From Geobacter sp. UBA6151 (GTDB lineage Bacteria > Desulfobacterota > Desulfuromonadia > Geobacterales > Pseudopelobacteraceae), in NCBI GenBank assembly GCA_002423105.1, contig DIUT01000065.1, positions 20,986-84,985 of the forward strand: 64,000 nt of DNA, read 5' to 3'. This document shows positions 16,142 through 26,165 of the stretch, in pieces. Position 1 is the first letter of the stretch. The number at the start of each line of letters is the position of its first letter. The position numbers and the translations under genes were made by a program. The notes beneath the pieces were generated by a model. That model ran no database searches, had not been told where the DNA came from, and saw only the letters and a list, made by a program, of their open reading frames with translations.

Positions 16142-16960
16142 TCATTCCCGATATTCCCGGCAGGGCGGCCAAGCTCGCTTCTGAGGGCCTTCATAGCGGA
16201 TATGAGCACAAGAAAGCGGAAAGAGTGTTCCTTCCTGACGCTCCGCATTTTCCAGATAACAGGGCGGCATTCCGGCTAATGTTGTCGGAAAGCGAAACAG
16301 GTGGAACTCCTTGAGCGAAAACCCCAGATCGGCAGCCAGGGCCGCCATCAGCCCAGCATAGTTCATCAACAGTATTTTGTTGGACGTCAAGAGAATACGC
16401 TCAACCTCCTGCGCCAGCAGCAGATATCGTCCTTGATCAAACCCGAGTTCCCGTGTAAGGGCAAGCAGCCACGGCAACCGTTCGTCAATTGAACTGATCG
16501 GCCGACCATAGCCATAGATACGCTGATCCTGTAGCTCCGTACGAACGATCTCTTCAAGCAACTCGCCCTGTTCCAGGCGTTGCCGCGTCCGCAGAAAAAA
16601 ATCAATGGCCCGGACAGAAGGATACCCCCCGTAGATTTTCGCTTCTGTAACGGCAAGGGCCGCTGACAAGCCGAGCGTCGGCGTACTGCGCGCGCTGCCG
16701 GCAAGAGCGGCCACCCGGTTGTTCCAGATACGGGCATCGGGGTAGCTGGTATAAACCCACATGGCATGCAACAGGCGCAGTTGCTCCGCGGTAAAGCGGC
16801 GTCCGGTGATGCCGAAAACGTAGAGTTCAATCCAGTCCAGCTCTTTCAGGTCGGCATGTAGGTCATGTCCCCGAAAAACCGCATGGCTACCGGGAAAACA
16901 GCCGCCCATAGCCGTTTTCAACCGATCCGCGTTTTGCCGCAACAAAGTCGGCCCTTTCAC
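16142..16960 (-). CDS. Citrate-synthase-like protein B, catalytic residues apparently replaced
   Basis: 272 residues. The fold is recognisable from YVFGITGRRFTAEQLRLLHAMWVYTSYPDARIWNNR and from the C-terminal LLMNYAGLMAALAADLGF. Aligned by eye with citrate synthase, the catalytic His of GPLHGG becomes Tyr110 (AKIYGG), the second His of GFGH becomes Arg153 (YGYGRPIS), and the Asp of VDFYSG becomes Met199 (LLMNYAG). It is therefore unlikely to make citrate by the standard mechanism. It overlaps its partner by 4 bp. It could be a lyase, a CoA-ligand binding protein or a regulatory subunit. It is shorter than classical enzymes (about 370-430 residues). Confidence 0.65.
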   Translation of the reverse strand: MKGPTLLRQNADRLKTAMGGCFPGSHAVFRGHDLHADLKELDWIELYVFGITGRRFTAEQLRLLHAMWVYTSYPDARIWNNRVAALAGSARSTPTLGLSAALAVTEAKIYGGYPSVRAIDFFLRTRQRLEQGELLEEIVRTELQDQRIYGYGRPISSIDERLPWLLALTRELGFDQGRYLLLAQEVERILLTSNKILLMNYAGLMAALAADLGFSLKEFHLFRFPTTLAGMPPCYLENAERQEGTLFPLSCAHIRYEGPQKRAWPPCREYRE

Positions 16961-17763
16961 AAACTCCTCCCAACCGGTTCATTGTCCAGTTCCAACCGAA
17001 AAAACGGAAATTGTGCATAGCTGTTCTGCTTTTGTTCCAAGGCATGGGCGGCAGCGCCGGGTAAACGCAACAACAGATACAACATCTCTCCCTGTTCAGC
17101 CGAGAAGTCCAGATCAACCATGGCGGCAGCAGCCACACCACTCAGAGCCAGCGGACACCCGGCCATGCTTTCAAGTTCTGTCCGGTTTTTCTCCAACCAC
17201 GAAAGCCTGAAACCATCACTGAGTTCCGTCAGGCAGCGCAATGTCTGTCGAACAGGCATGGACGTGCTGGCGCCATGGGGGTCAAATCCGGGAGGATGTT
17301 CCGGTGTCGGCCAGATGGAGCCGATAGCGTCGGCAGGTTTAACAAACCAGCGCCGCCAGACGTCAAGCTCCGTACTACAGTGCTCCCAAGCCTCCATGGC
17401 CAGAAAAATCTCCCGTCCGCCTGACAGCTGTCCCGCTCCCACTGCCAGGGCTGCCATCAGACAGGCTGCCGCCGTAGACCCTCCGATGCCGCCGCACATG
17501 GCCGCATGCACCGAGGAATCGCGCGGTCCGGGGTTGGCCAGCGCCACCGCCAGCGCCTCCAGAATATCCGCTTGCCGGGCAGAAGGCGCCTCGCCCCGAA
17601 ACAGCAGGTACAGCATCTCCACCCAACGCGCCTGCCCGAGCATCCCGCCGAAGACATCATAGCCGCAACACCATGCTGTACGGGCAGCAAACGGATTATC
17701 AGGCTCGGGCTCTTCCAGCCAGATGCGGGTATGTACCTGTTCCTGCTTTTGCAGCTCTTCCAT
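16957..17763 (-). CDS. Citrate-synthase-like protein A, catalytic residues apparently replaced
   Basis: 268 residues from the ATG at 17763, 5 bases after GGAG; an earlier in-frame start lacks such a site. Family signs: VHAAMCGGIGGSTAAACLMAALAVGAGQLSGG (about 85-116) and SGVAAAAMVDLDFSAEQGEMLYLLLRLPGAAAHALEQ (about 208-244), which is the standard C-terminal helix pair. By eye, the GPLHGG His becomes Ser114 (GQLSGG), the GFGH His region reads GFDPHG (159-164), and the catalytic Asp becomes Leu205. It is transcribed with protein B and divergent from the ThDP enzyme at 17957. A and B may form a heteromer. Confidence 0.65.
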   Translation of the reverse strand: MEELQKQEQVHTRIWLEEPEPDNPFAARTAWCCGYDVFGGMLGQARWVEMLYLLFRGEAPSARQADILEALAVALANPGPRDSSVHAAMCGGIGGSTAAACLMAALAVGAGQLSGGREIFLAMEAWEHCSTELDVWRRWFVKPADAIGSIWPTPEHPPGFDPHGASTSMPVRQTLRCLTELSDGFRLSWLEKNRTELESMAGCPLALSGVAAAAMVDLDFSAEQGEMLYLLLRLPGAAAHALEQKQNSYAQFPFFRLELDNEPVGRSL

Positions 17764-17956
17764 AGTATCTCCACTATAACAGTGCAAAATAGCGCATCCG
17801 GATACCACAGTTAAATAAAACAATTTAAATCTGCAATTGCTGCTGTTATTTTACATCAAATTTTTCATATATTATCCATTTTGCTGACACAATCAAAAAC
17901 ATATTTCTGCCCTGCCGGTTGGCTCTGCCGCTGATTCCATCACACAGGAGAAGAGA

Positions 17957-19642
17957 ATGAATGCTGCGGAAATAATTGTCAATTCCCTTGAAAAGCATGG
18001 TGTGGAGTATATTTTCGGCGTCCCCGGCGGGGCCATTGAACCGCTTAACACCGCCTTATACAAAAGTATGATCAAGGTGATCGTCGCCAAGCACGAACAG
18101 GGCGCGGCATTCATGGCCGACGGATACGCCAGGGTGAGCGGCAGCATTGCAGTTTGTTGCAGCACGGCCGGACCAGGCGCTACCAATATGCTCACCGGCA
18201 TCGCCTCCGCCAATGGCGATTCGATCCCGGTAATCGCCCTGACCGGCCAGGTATCCACGTCATTGTTCGGCAAGGGGGCTATTCAGGAATTTGCCATTCA
18301 AAGCTTTGGTATCGTCAGCATGTTCCGGCAGATTACCAAATACAGCGACATCGTCATCAACGAGAAAAAGGCCGGAGAAATGATTGCCAAGGCGCGCAGA
18401 CTGGCCTTGACCGGCAGAAAAGGCCCCGTACACCTGAATCTTCCCGCCGATATCATGAAACGCGACGTCGAAGACAGCTGGGACCGCTGCAGTATCACGC
18501 AGGCCATGGGCTTTGACCGGGATGGTGTCCAGGAAGCGGCGCGGCTGCTTCTGCATGCAAAAAATCCGGTCATCATAGCCGGATGGGGCACGGTCCTCTC
18601 CCAGGCTGATGAACGATTGCTGGAACTGGCAGAGCTGATGGACATTCCAGTTGCCACCTCACCCAAAGCCAAGGGAATTCTGAGTGAGGCCCATCCCCTC
18701 TCACTGGGAGTGCTGGGATTTGCCGGGTCGCCGGTTTCACGGGAGTATATCCTGCAACGTGATATTGACGTCATGCTGGCGGTGGGTACAAGTTTCAATG
18801 AATTTGTCACATCCGGTTGGGACAATCGCTTGCGTCCCATGCAGTCATTGATTCAGATCGACATCGATTGCAATGAAATCGGCAAGAACTATTACGTGGA
18901 CGTGGGGATTGTGGGTGACGCCAAAACAGTCCTCCATGAACTTATCCATGCCCTGCTCAGAATGCACAAGAGCCGACAGGCAGCAAGCGACACCAGACGC
19001 CGCGAGATACAGTCGATCAGAGAGAGAACAAAACCTAAAACCTCAAAAAAACAGGCACTCTACAGTCCTCGGAATGTCATCAGGGATCTTGCGGGCTGCC
19101 TGCCGGAGGATACCATCTATTTTGTGGATAATGGCAACAGCATGGCCTGGGCCATCCATTACCTGACCATCACCCGGCCTTATTCGTTCTATGTCGGCTT
19201 GGGTTTTGCCTCCATGGGCTTTGCCACAGCCGCGTCGGTGGGCGCCAAACTGGCTGCCGGCGACAGGCCGGTCGTCGCTCTGGTAGGTGACGGCGCTTTT
19301 CTGATGAATGGCATGGAAGTAGCCACCGCCGTCAACTACAATATCCCGGTCATCTGGGTGGTCATGAACAACTCCATGCTCGGCATGGTCTACCATGGAC
19401 GAAAATTGGCCGCAATTCCCGAGGGGATACCTTCCCGCTTCAAGCCGGTGGATTTTGCGCAACTGGCAACGGCTCTTGGAGCACGGGGCATAAGAATCAC
19501 CAAGCCCGCTGAACTTACCAAAGAACTGCTGGATGGAATCATAGCTGATAAAATACCCACCGTGCTGGATGTTATTATTGATCCGGAAGAAACACCCCCG
19601 ATTCATTCAAGGATTGCCTCTCTTGAAAAACTTTACACCTGA
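17957..19642 (+). CDS. Acetolactate-synthase-like thiamine-diphosphate enzyme
   Basis: 561 residues. Three ThDP-family domains: N-terminal pyrimidine-binding (VEYIFGVPGGAIEPL, KHEQGAAFMADGYARVSG with the catalytic Glu near residue 50), a middle Rossmann-like domain (about 190-330), and the C-terminal pyrophosphate domain with the GDG...NN motif (GDGAFLMNGMEVATAVNYN..VIWVVMNN). The length fits acetolactate synthase catalytic subunits, but there is no regulatory subunit gene (ilvN) or other ilv gene near. The substrate may differ, e.g. another 2-oxoacid. AGGAGAAGAGA precedes the ATG. The divergent citrate-synthase-like pair suggests linked 2-oxoacid/acyl-CoA chemistry or signalling (inference). 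Confidence 0.8.
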   Translation: MNAAEIIVNSLEKHGVEYIFGVPGGAIEPLNTALYKSMIKVIVAKHEQGAAFMADGYARVSGSIAVCCSTAGPGATNMLTGIASANGDSIPVIALTGQVSTSLFGKGAIQEFAIQSFGIVSMFRQITKYSDIVINEKKAGEMIAKARRLALTGRKGPVHLNLPADIMKRDVEDSWDRCSITQAMGFDRDGVQEAARLLLHAKNPVIIAGWGTVLSQADERLLELAELMDIPVATSPKAKGILSEAHPLSLGVLGFAGSPVSREYILQRDIDVMLAVGTSFNEFVTSGWDNRLRPMQSLIQIDIDCNEIGKNYYVDVGIVGDAKTVLHELIHALLRMHKSRQAASDTRRREIQSIRERTKPKTSKKQALYSPRNVIRDLAGCLPEDTIYFVDNGNSMAWAIHYLTITRPYSFYVGLGFASMGFATAASVGAKLAAGDRPVVALVGDGAFLMNGMEVATAVNYNIPVIWVVMNNSMLGMVYHGRKLAAIPEGIPSRFKPVDFAQLATALGARGIRITKPAELTKELLDGIIADKIPTVLDVIIDPEETPPIHSRIASLEKLYT

Positions 19643-19701
19643 ATGTGGGTGGTGTAATGGAATATACAATATATACCCCTGTTTTAAGAAAAGAGGGCGC
19701 C

Positions 19702-21816
19702 ATGAAAACCCGGATTTTGGCTTCATGTGTTGCAGTCACCAGTTGTCTGACCCTGCACGCAGCATGGGGGGCAGATGGTAGCCCTGCTGAACCTCCCTTG
19801 TTGATAGCCGCCAACGGATCAACCGAAAAGGATCTGCTGCTCTTCATGGAAGAACAGGATCTGGTCACCGCCACCAAACGCCCCACCACCTTGCGCAAAG
19901 CCCCGGCCATCGCCACCATCATTACCGCTGACGAAATCAGAAACATGGGCGCCCGCAACCTGCTGGACGTGCTGAAAACGGTGCCGGGCTTCGGCATCTC
20001 CATCAATGAGTTCAATGCCATGATGGTGGAAGTACGCGGCATCAGAACCGCAACCAGTGAGAAGATCCTGGTCATGATCGATGGCCACTCCCTGAACAGG
20101 AACATCAATGGCAGCGCCTTGTATCGTGTCATCGGTATGCTTCCGATGGAGAATGTCAGGCAAATCGAGGTGGTGCGGGGGCCTGGCTCGGCACTGTACG
20201 GCAGCAACGCCTTTGTGGCCACCATCAACATCATCACCCGTAATGCCGAGGAGATTAACGGCCTGGAGCTAAAAACCGGCGGCGGTACATCCGATACCTA
20301 TAAGGCAAACCTGACCGGTGGCAAGCTGATCGGTGACAAGCTGACCATTTCCGGCAGCCTGGACCATTACCAGACCAACGGCCCCAAGCTGATGGTCGGA
20401 GCCGACACGCTGAGCGGTTCACCCTTTGCCTCCAGGGCGCCTGCTCCAGCCGACCTGAGCGAGAAACAAACTGAAGCTTTTGTGAAAATCGGCTACGGCG
20501 ATTTCTCTTTTCGCGGTCAGTATCTCACCAAAAAGCAGGGCATGAACGTGGGCATCGTCTCGGCCCTTACCGATGATTCCAGCAAAACCCAGGTTGACAA
20601 CTACTGGGGAGAACTGGCCTACAACCTGCGTCTGTCCGACACGTTTTCAGCAAACATGAAGTTCAGCTATGACTATTACGAGCAGGACCCCAACATGAAG
20701 ATCTATCCCAATGGTTTTCGCGGGTTGTTTCCCGACGGGATGATCGGCAAACCGCTGGTCAAGGATCGCTCCATGGGCGGCGAACTGCAGGTGGATTGGG
20801 ATATCTTTGAGGGAAACCACCTGATTGCCGGGGTCTCGTTTGAAGAGATGCGGCAATACGACACCAGGCAGCTGGCCAACTTCAACCCATTGACCGGCGC
20901 TCCACTGAGTTCCGTTCAGGAGGTGGCCAACTGGAATAAAAACGCCACCCGCCAGATTCTTGCAGCCTATCTACAGGACGAATGGCAACTGCCCTACGAC
21001 CTGAACCTGACAACCGGCCTGCGCTACGACCATTACAGCGACTTCGGCGACACCATCAACCCCAGGGTGGGGCTGGTCTGGAGTTTTCTGGAAAACGCCG
21101 ACCTGAAACTGCTCTACGGCCAGGCCTTCCGGGCGCCCAACTTTGTGGAACTTTACAATATCAACAACTCGGCCCTGATCGGCAACCCCGACCTCAAGCC
21201 GGAAAAAATCCAGACCTATGAAGCCAGCCTGGCCTGGCGCCTCAACCGCTTTTTTGCCGCCAATCTGAACTATTTTTACAGCACCATCCATGATCAAATC
21301 GGCTGGCGACCATCAACCACGGCAGGTCAGCCAGCCATCAACGCCAATATCGGCAAAACCGAAACTCAGGGTATAGAACTGGGAGCAAACGGCGCCTATG
21401 GAGCGGACCTGTATTGGAAACTGGCCTATACCTGGCAGGACCCCCGTGACGCTACAACCGACAGACGGCTGCCCTATGTGCCTTCCCACCGCGCCTCAGG
21501 TAGCATCAACTATGCCCTGACCAAATATCTGAACCTGCACACCGACGTACTCTGGACCGGGCCACGCCCGCGCGACACCGGTGATACACGCCCCGATGTT
21601 CCGGCATTTGCCACGGTGGACCTGGCCGTAACCCTGAAAAACTTCTACAAGACCCTGGAAATTCAGGCCACGGTACGTAACATCTTTGACCAGCGCCATC
21701 GGGACCCGGACAGCTCCGGGGGAAATGTTAACCTGGCCAGAACAGGGCCGAAGGTTCCCGGCGATTTCCCCCGTGAAGGAATCTCGGCCTTTGTGACCGC
21801 ATCATACAAATTTTAG
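19702..21816 (+). CDS. TonB-dependent outer-membrane receptor
   Basis: 704 residues from the ATG at 19702 (GAGGG upstream); this start gives a signal peptide at about 1-24 (ILASCVAVTSCLTLHAAWGA). Residue stretch about 45-160 is the plug: LVTATKRPTTLRKAPAIATIITADEI (TonB box region), LLDVLKTVPGFGI, VEVRGIR and IEVVRGPGSALYGSNAF. The rest is a 22-strand barrel with YGQAFRAPNFVELYN, and NPDLKPEKIQTYEASLAWR, ending SAFVTASYKF. Such receptors import siderophores, cobalamin or other large ligands using TonB energy; no TonB/ExbB gene is here. It lies 59 bp after the ThDP enzyme gene and 43 bp before a binding protein, so it may bring the operon's signal ligand across the outer membrane. Confidence 0.92.
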   Translation: MKTRILASCVAVTSCLTLHAAWGADGSPAEPPLLIAANGSTEKDLLLFMEEQDLVTATKRPTTLRKAPAIATIITADEIRNMGARNLLDVLKTVPGFGISINEFNAMMVEVRGIRTATSEKILVMIDGHSLNRNINGSALYRVIGMLPMENVRQIEVVRGPGSALYGSNAFVATINIITRNAEEINGLELKTGGGTSDTYKANLTGGKLIGDKLTISGSLDHYQTNGPKLMVGADTLSGSPFASRAPAPADLSEKQTEAFVKIGYGDFSFRGQYLTKKQGMNVGIVSALTDDSSKTQVDNYWGELAYNLRLSDTFSANMKFSYDYYEQDPNMKIYPNGFRGLFPDGMIGKPLVKDRSMGGELQVDWDIFEGNHLIAGVSFEEMRQYDTRQLANFNPLTGAPLSSVQEVANWNKNATRQILAAYLQDEWQLPYDLNLTTGLRYDHYSDFGDTINPRVGLVWSFLENADLKLLYGQAFRAPNFVELYNINNSALIGNPDLKPEKIQTYEASLAWRLNRFFAANLNYFYSTIHDQIGWRPSTTAGQPAINANIGKTETQGIELGANGAYGADLYWKLAYTWQDPRDATTDRRLPYVPSHRASGSINYALTKYLNLHTDVLWTGPRPRDTGDTRPDVPAFATVDLAVTLKNFYKTLEIQATVRNIFDQRHRDPDSSGGNVNLARTGPKVPGDFPREGISAFVTASYKF

Positions 21817-21859
21817 CCACGAAATCTTGCATGAACAACAAGGTTACCAGGAGACAACA

Positions 21860-22663
21860 ATGAAGTGCTTTATTGTACTGGCCGGACTTGTTTATATACT
21901 GCTGTCTTCCGCAACGCTTCCGGCCCAGGCAGGCACAACCGAAGCTCGCGTACGTGCTTCCCAAAAACTGCTGGTCTGCATCTGGCCGGATTACTATGGT
22001 ATTACCTATCGCAACCCCAAAACACTACAGCTTACAGGCATTGATATTGATCTGGCCCATGAATTCGCACACGATCTCGGCTCCGGAGTAAAGCCGGTGT
22101 TTGTGGACAGTTCATTCTCCCGGTTGATTGCTGATATTTCAAACGGCAGCTGTGATGTCGCGATGTTCGCCATTGGCATTACGGCTGCGCGGGCAGAAAA
22201 ACTGCGCTTTACCAAACCAACCTTGCGCAGCGATATCTATGCCATTACCACAAAGAGCAACCGGCGCATAAAAGAATGGGCTGATATTGATCGTAACGGC
22301 ATTGTCGTTGCAGTGGCAAAGGGCACCTATCACGAGCCGGTGATGCGGGAAAAACTGAAAAAGGCATCATTACTGGTTGCCGACACCCCCTTTGCACGGG
22401 AACAGGAAGTGGAATCAGGACGCGCGGATCTGTTCATGACCGATTACCCTTACAGCCAGCGCATGCTTGCCACAACCGACTGGGCACGTTTGTTGTCATC
22501 GCCGACGCCGTACCACCTGACTTCCTATGCCTACGCTGTGAAGCCCGGCGATGCAAAATGGCACGCCCGCGTCGAACGTTTTGTGGAGGATATCAAGCGT
22601 GACGGACGCCTGATGACAGCCGCCAGACGGCACAAACTCGAAACGATTGTGATCTCTGAGTAA
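21860..22663 (+). CDS. Periplasmic solute-binding protein, family 3
   Basis: 267 residues from the ATG at 21860 (AGGAGAC 5 bases upstream). The signal peptide is about 1-25 (LVYILLSSATLPAQA). Family-3 (amino-acid-type) marks: LLVCIWPDYYGITYRNPKTLQLTGIDIDLAHEFA, followed by DVAMFAIGITAARAEKLRFTKPTLRSDIYAITTK and an ADLFMTDYPYSQRM segment. It touches the next kinase gene (TAATG, 1-bp overlap). As there is no permease, it is probably a ligand receptor for that kinase. Confidence 0.8.
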   Translation: MKCFIVLAGLVYILLSSATLPAQAGTTEARVRASQKLLVCIWPDYYGITYRNPKTLQLTGIDIDLAHEFAHDLGSGVKPVFVDSSFSRLIADISNGSCDVAMFAIGITAARAEKLRFTKPTLRSDIYAITTKSNRRIKEWADIDRNGIVVAVAKGTYHEPVMREKLKKASLLVADTPFAREQEVESGRADLFMTDYPYSQRMLATTDWARLLSSPTPYHLTSYAYAVKPGDAKWHARVERFVEDIKRDGRLMTAARRHKLETIVISE

Positions 22664-25272
22664 TGAACGATTTCGGATCCGCACCAATAATCAAGCAGGT
22701 ATCATCTGTCCGGCATTACGGCTTTATCGGACTGATGACCTGTTTTGTACTCGGCATTCTGATCAGCACCGTTTATACCCTGCATCGCCTGCACGAAGAT
22801 GCCATTGAAACCCACTTTACCCTTGGGGCGATGTATGCGCGGACCTTTGAAGATCATCTGACGCAAAGCTGCAACTTCATTGACAGCACCCTCACCAACC
22901 AGATTAACGAGATCACTCCGGGAAAACCACCTGAAGCCATGGAGAAAGGTTTCAAGGCATCGTTGCTGAACATGCCCTACCTACGCTCCCTGTCACTGGT
23001 TGACAGCAGCGGAACGATCATTGCCAGTTCCAATCCCCGGAATAACGAACGTCATCTGTCCGAAGGCTACAGACCGGTCATGAACGAAGCTGCCGGATTT
23101 CTGCGCATAGGAAAGCCGTGGCTTGGGCGCGATTTTGCTGATGGCCATGAACTGCTTGACGCGTCTCCGGTTACGCCGGACAATCTCGGTTTCATCCCCC
23201 TGATACGGACTTTTGAGCGAAAAGGGGTTCCGCATACCATGATTGCAACCCTCAACCCCGACTATTTCATAAATTATTACCGGCAAATGCTGGGCTCTGG
23301 GGAAGATCAGGTTGAACTGCTGCGCTATGACGGAACACCCCTGCTTTTTACCGGTAACAAAAAGCTGCTGGGCGATCCATCCCGCAACAAGGCTTTTATC
23401 TCGCATCTGGAAGAGCGAGAGTTTGGAAAATTTGAGCGGGTTGACTCAGGATATTCGCCAAGCCTTGTCTCCTACCGGGCCTCACGTCTCTACCCGTTGG
23501 TCATCGTTACCCAGACAGACCGTAATCGTGCCCTGGCCCAGTGGGAAAATGAAAAAAAACGGCTACTGCTGGTTGTTCTGCCGTCTCTGCTGCTGATCGT
23601 TGTGGCGTCAATGCTTTTATACCGCCGTCAGCGCCGTGTCCAGGCGGAGCGGATCGAGACAGAGCGACGCGAATATGAACGATTTGCCTCAACAGTGTTT
23701 GATACGGTGGCCGAGGCAGTGCTTGCGACAGATGCCAAAGCCAGGATTGTGCTGGTAAATCCGGCATTGAGCCGCGTCACCGGCTATACCCCGGAAGAAC
23801 TTCTGGGCAAGACGCCCTCCCTGTTTTCCACCGGTCTGCACGACAGGGCTTTTTACCGTCAGATGTGGAGCGCGCTGAAGCAGACCGGTTTTTGGGAGGG
23901 GGAGATCCATAACTGCCGCAAAGACGGCAAGCTGTGGATTGTATGGGCCTCCATAAGCCGCGTCTGTGATACCGACGGGCGGGTCACCCACTATGTTGCC
24001 GGCTATTCGGATATCACCGATCGCAAGCAGATGGAGGAATCGTTGCGTTCTGCCAAGGAGTTGGCAGAATCAGCAACCCTGGCCAAGAGCGAATTTCTCG
24101 CCGCAATGAGCCATGAAATCCGCACCCCCATGAACGGGGTTATCGGAATGACAGAATTGCTGCTGGATACCCGGCTTGACGAAGAGCAGCAAAAATATGC
24201 CCGGATTGTCCAGAACTGCGGTGAAAATCTGCTGGAATTAATCAACGATATCCTTGATTTTTCAAAGATAGAAGCGCGCCACCTTACGCTTGAAGAGATG
24301 CCCTTTGATCTTCGGGCCACGGTTGAAGAGACTCTGGAAATTGTGGCTCCGAAGGCAGTTAAAAAAGGACTCGAACTCACCACGCGGGTTGATCCGGCAG
24401 TTCCCCGGGAGGTTATCGGCGACCCTGGCAGGTTGCGGCAGATACTGATGAACCTGGTGGGCAATGCAATAAAATTCACCGGGACGGGGGATGTTGCAGT
24501 CAGCGCCGAACTGTTTGCGTCCGGCGCTGAACCGTTGCAGATCAGATTCAAGGTCACGGACACCGGCATCGGCATCGCAACAGACCGTATTGACGCGATA
24601 TTTGAGCCGTTCACCCAGGCAGACGGCTCCACCACCAGAAAGTATGGCGGAACCGGCCTGGGGCTGGCCATCTGCAAACAGCTTTGCCAGCTCATGGGGG
24701 GTGATATCGGTGTCGAAAGCAAAGCAGGCCACGGCTCGACCTTCTGGTTCACCGCCCGCTTCAGGCAGGTAGCAGCAACGGCTGAACCGGCAGATTGCTT
24801 AAAAATTTCCGGCACGGATGACAACGGTGCAAACCGGCAGCCTTCAGACAATGAAGTCAGCCACAGCACTGCAAGAATCCTGCTGGCAGAAGACAATCCG
24901 GTGAACCAGGCGGTTGCGCTTGGGGTGCTGAAAAAACTGGGCTATCAGACAGATGCTGTGGCAAACGGCCGGGAGGCGCTTGAAGCGCTTTCGCGCACAC
25001 CGTACCATCTAGTGCTCATGGACTGCCAGATGCCGGAAATGGATGGATTTGAAACCACGTCGGCCATCAGAAACGCCACAACAAACGTGCTCGACCCCAC
25101 AGTGCCGATCATCGCCATGACCGCCAACGCCATGCAGGGTGACAGAGACCGTTGCCTGAAGGCAGGCATGAACGATTACTTAAGCAAACCGGTGAGGCAG
25201 GATCTGCTGAAACAGATGCTGGAAAAATGGTTGACACCGCCTCAACAGCAGCCCCGGGAGCCGACGTGCTGA
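22663..25272 (+). CDS. Hybrid sensor histidine kinase (Cache-PAS-HisKA-HATPase-REC)
   Basis: 869 residues. TM1 at about 18-40, periplasmic dCache-like sensor (about 45-295), TM2 at about 300-322, a PAS domain (about 340-450, with FDTVAEAVLATDAKARIVLVNPALSRVTGY), HisKA (AMSHEIRTPMNGVIGM, His near 482), HATPase (NLVGNAIKFTG, DTGIGIATDRI, GTGLGLAICKQL), and a C-terminal receiver (about 745-860) with LVLMDCQMPEMDG (Asp near 785). It starts one base into the binding-protein stop codon and its 3' end is 6 bases from the next GTG start. It probably feeds phosphate through its receiver to an unlinked Hpt or to the REC protein at 28789. Confidence 0.92.
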   Translation: MNDFGSAPIIKQVSSVRHYGFIGLMTCFVLGILISTVYTLHRLHEDAIETHFTLGAMYARTFEDHLTQSCNFIDSTLTNQINEITPGKPPEAMEKGFKASLLNMPYLRSLSLVDSSGTIIASSNPRNNERHLSEGYRPVMNEAAGFLRIGKPWLGRDFADGHELLDASPVTPDNLGFIPLIRTFERKGVPHTMIATLNPDYFINYYRQMLGSGEDQVELLRYDGTPLLFTGNKKLLGDPSRNKAFISHLEEREFGKFERVDSGYSPSLVSYRASRLYPLVIVTQTDRNRALAQWENEKKRLLLVVLPSLLLIVVASMLLYRRQRRVQAERIETERREYERFASTVFDTVAEAVLATDAKARIVLVNPALSRVTGYTPEELLGKTPSLFSTGLHDRAFYRQMWSALKQTGFWEGEIHNCRKDGKLWIVWASISRVCDTDGRVTHYVAGYSDITDRKQMEESLRSAKELAESATLAKSEFLAAMSHEIRTPMNGVIGMTELLLDTRLDEEQQKYARIVQNCGENLLELINDILDFSKIEARHLTLEEMPFDLRATVEETLEIVAPKAVKKGLELTTRVDPAVPREVIGDPGRLRQILMNLVGNAIKFTGTGDVAVSAELFASGAEPLQIRFKVTDTGIGIATDRIDAIFEPFTQADGSTTRKYGGTGLGLAICKQLCQLMGGDIGVESKAGHGSTFWFTARFRQVAATAEPADCLKISGTDDNGANRQPSDNEVSHSTARILLAEDNPVNQAVALGVLKKLGYQTDAVANGREALEALSRTPYHLVLMDCQMPEMDGFETTSAIRNATTNVLDPTVPIIAMTANAMQGDRDRCLKAGMNDYLSKPVRQDLLKQMLEKWLTPPQQQPREPTC

Positions 25273-26165
25273 ATAAACGACCCACTCGCACTATCTTTTA
25301 TTCCATGCTGACAGCGCTGCTGATGTTCAGTCTGCTGCTGGCCTCCTCGCCGGTCCATGCCGCACGGGTGCTGATTGTCGGTGATCTGAACTATCCCTTC
25401 GTGGCCGATGTGGCAAATGGCATACGCTCAGCTCTGCGGACCACCATCGGCGAATACCCCATCGCAAGCGCTAGGGGCAGGCTTGCGACAATTGTAGAGC
25501 AGGAACGGGCTCAGGTGGTCGTCGCCCTGGGCAACAGCGCCGTTACCGAAGCCATGCATCTGCCGCCTGAGATATCCGTGGTCTACGGACTGGTGGTCTC
25601 ACCTCCCAGAAGCAACAGAAGCAACATAACCGGCGTCTACATGGCCCCCCCGGCCAGTGAATACATCACCACCATCAGGCGCTATTTCCCGGCCATCGGC
25701 AAAGTTGCGGTTGCTGGCAGCCCGGCTGTAGTCCGCTCACTGGCAACAGGCGGCATGCCCCAGGTAACAACCTATCAAGTCGACAACGCCATCGATCTGG
25801 TACATACCATCTCCCGCCTGTCCGACTTCCAGGCGTTACTGTTGCTGCCGGATGCCAACCTGTTGACCAGCTCCGCCATGGAAAGCATCTTTGCCTTCTC
25901 CTTCAGAAACAACATCCCGCTGTTGGGCATCTCGGAAGCAAATGTCAGACAAGGTTCACTTTTTGCGCTGGTTTTTGAACCAAAGACCGTCAGCAGGCAG
26001 ATCGGTGAAAAAGTACAAAGCATTCTCAACGGCAATGACGCCAGCGAACTGCCGCATTCGCCTCCCGGCAAATTCAATCTGTTCATCAACAGCAATACAG
26101 CCAGAAAAATGGAGATCACCATACCTGCCGAACTGCTGAAAAAAGCCAGAAAGGTCTACCCATGA
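25266..26165 (+). CDS. ABC-type substrate-binding protein (PF04392-like)
   Basis: 299 residues from a GTG at 25266 preceded by GGGAG; the frame stays open 114 bases upstream inside the kinase gene, but no better start exists. The signal peptide is about 1-37 (MLTALLMFSLLLASSPVHAA). The core has VLIVGDLNYPFVADVANGIRSAL, ARGRLATIVEQERAQVVVALGNSAVTEA, VVYGLVVSPPRSN, LLLLPDANLLTSSAMESIFAFSFRNNIPLLG and VNSN-like INSNTARKM. This is the layout of the YtfQ/TrpX-like binding group, which in other genomes often stands next to sensor proteins. It overlaps the kinase at 26162 by 4 bp. Confidence 0.7.
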   Translation: MLNKRPTRTIFYSMLTALLMFSLLLASSPVHAARVLIVGDLNYPFVADVANGIRSALRTTIGEYPIASARGRLATIVEQERAQVVVALGNSAVTEAMHLPPEISVVYGLVVSPPRSNRSNITGVYMAPPASEYITTIRRYFPAIGKVAVAGSPAVVRSLATGGMPQVTTYQVDNAIDLVHTISRLSDFQALLLLPDANLLTSSAMESIFAFSFRNNIPLLGISEANVRQGSLFALVFEPKTVSRQIGEKVQSILNGNDASELPHSPPGKFNLFINSNTARKMEITIPAELLKKARKVYP

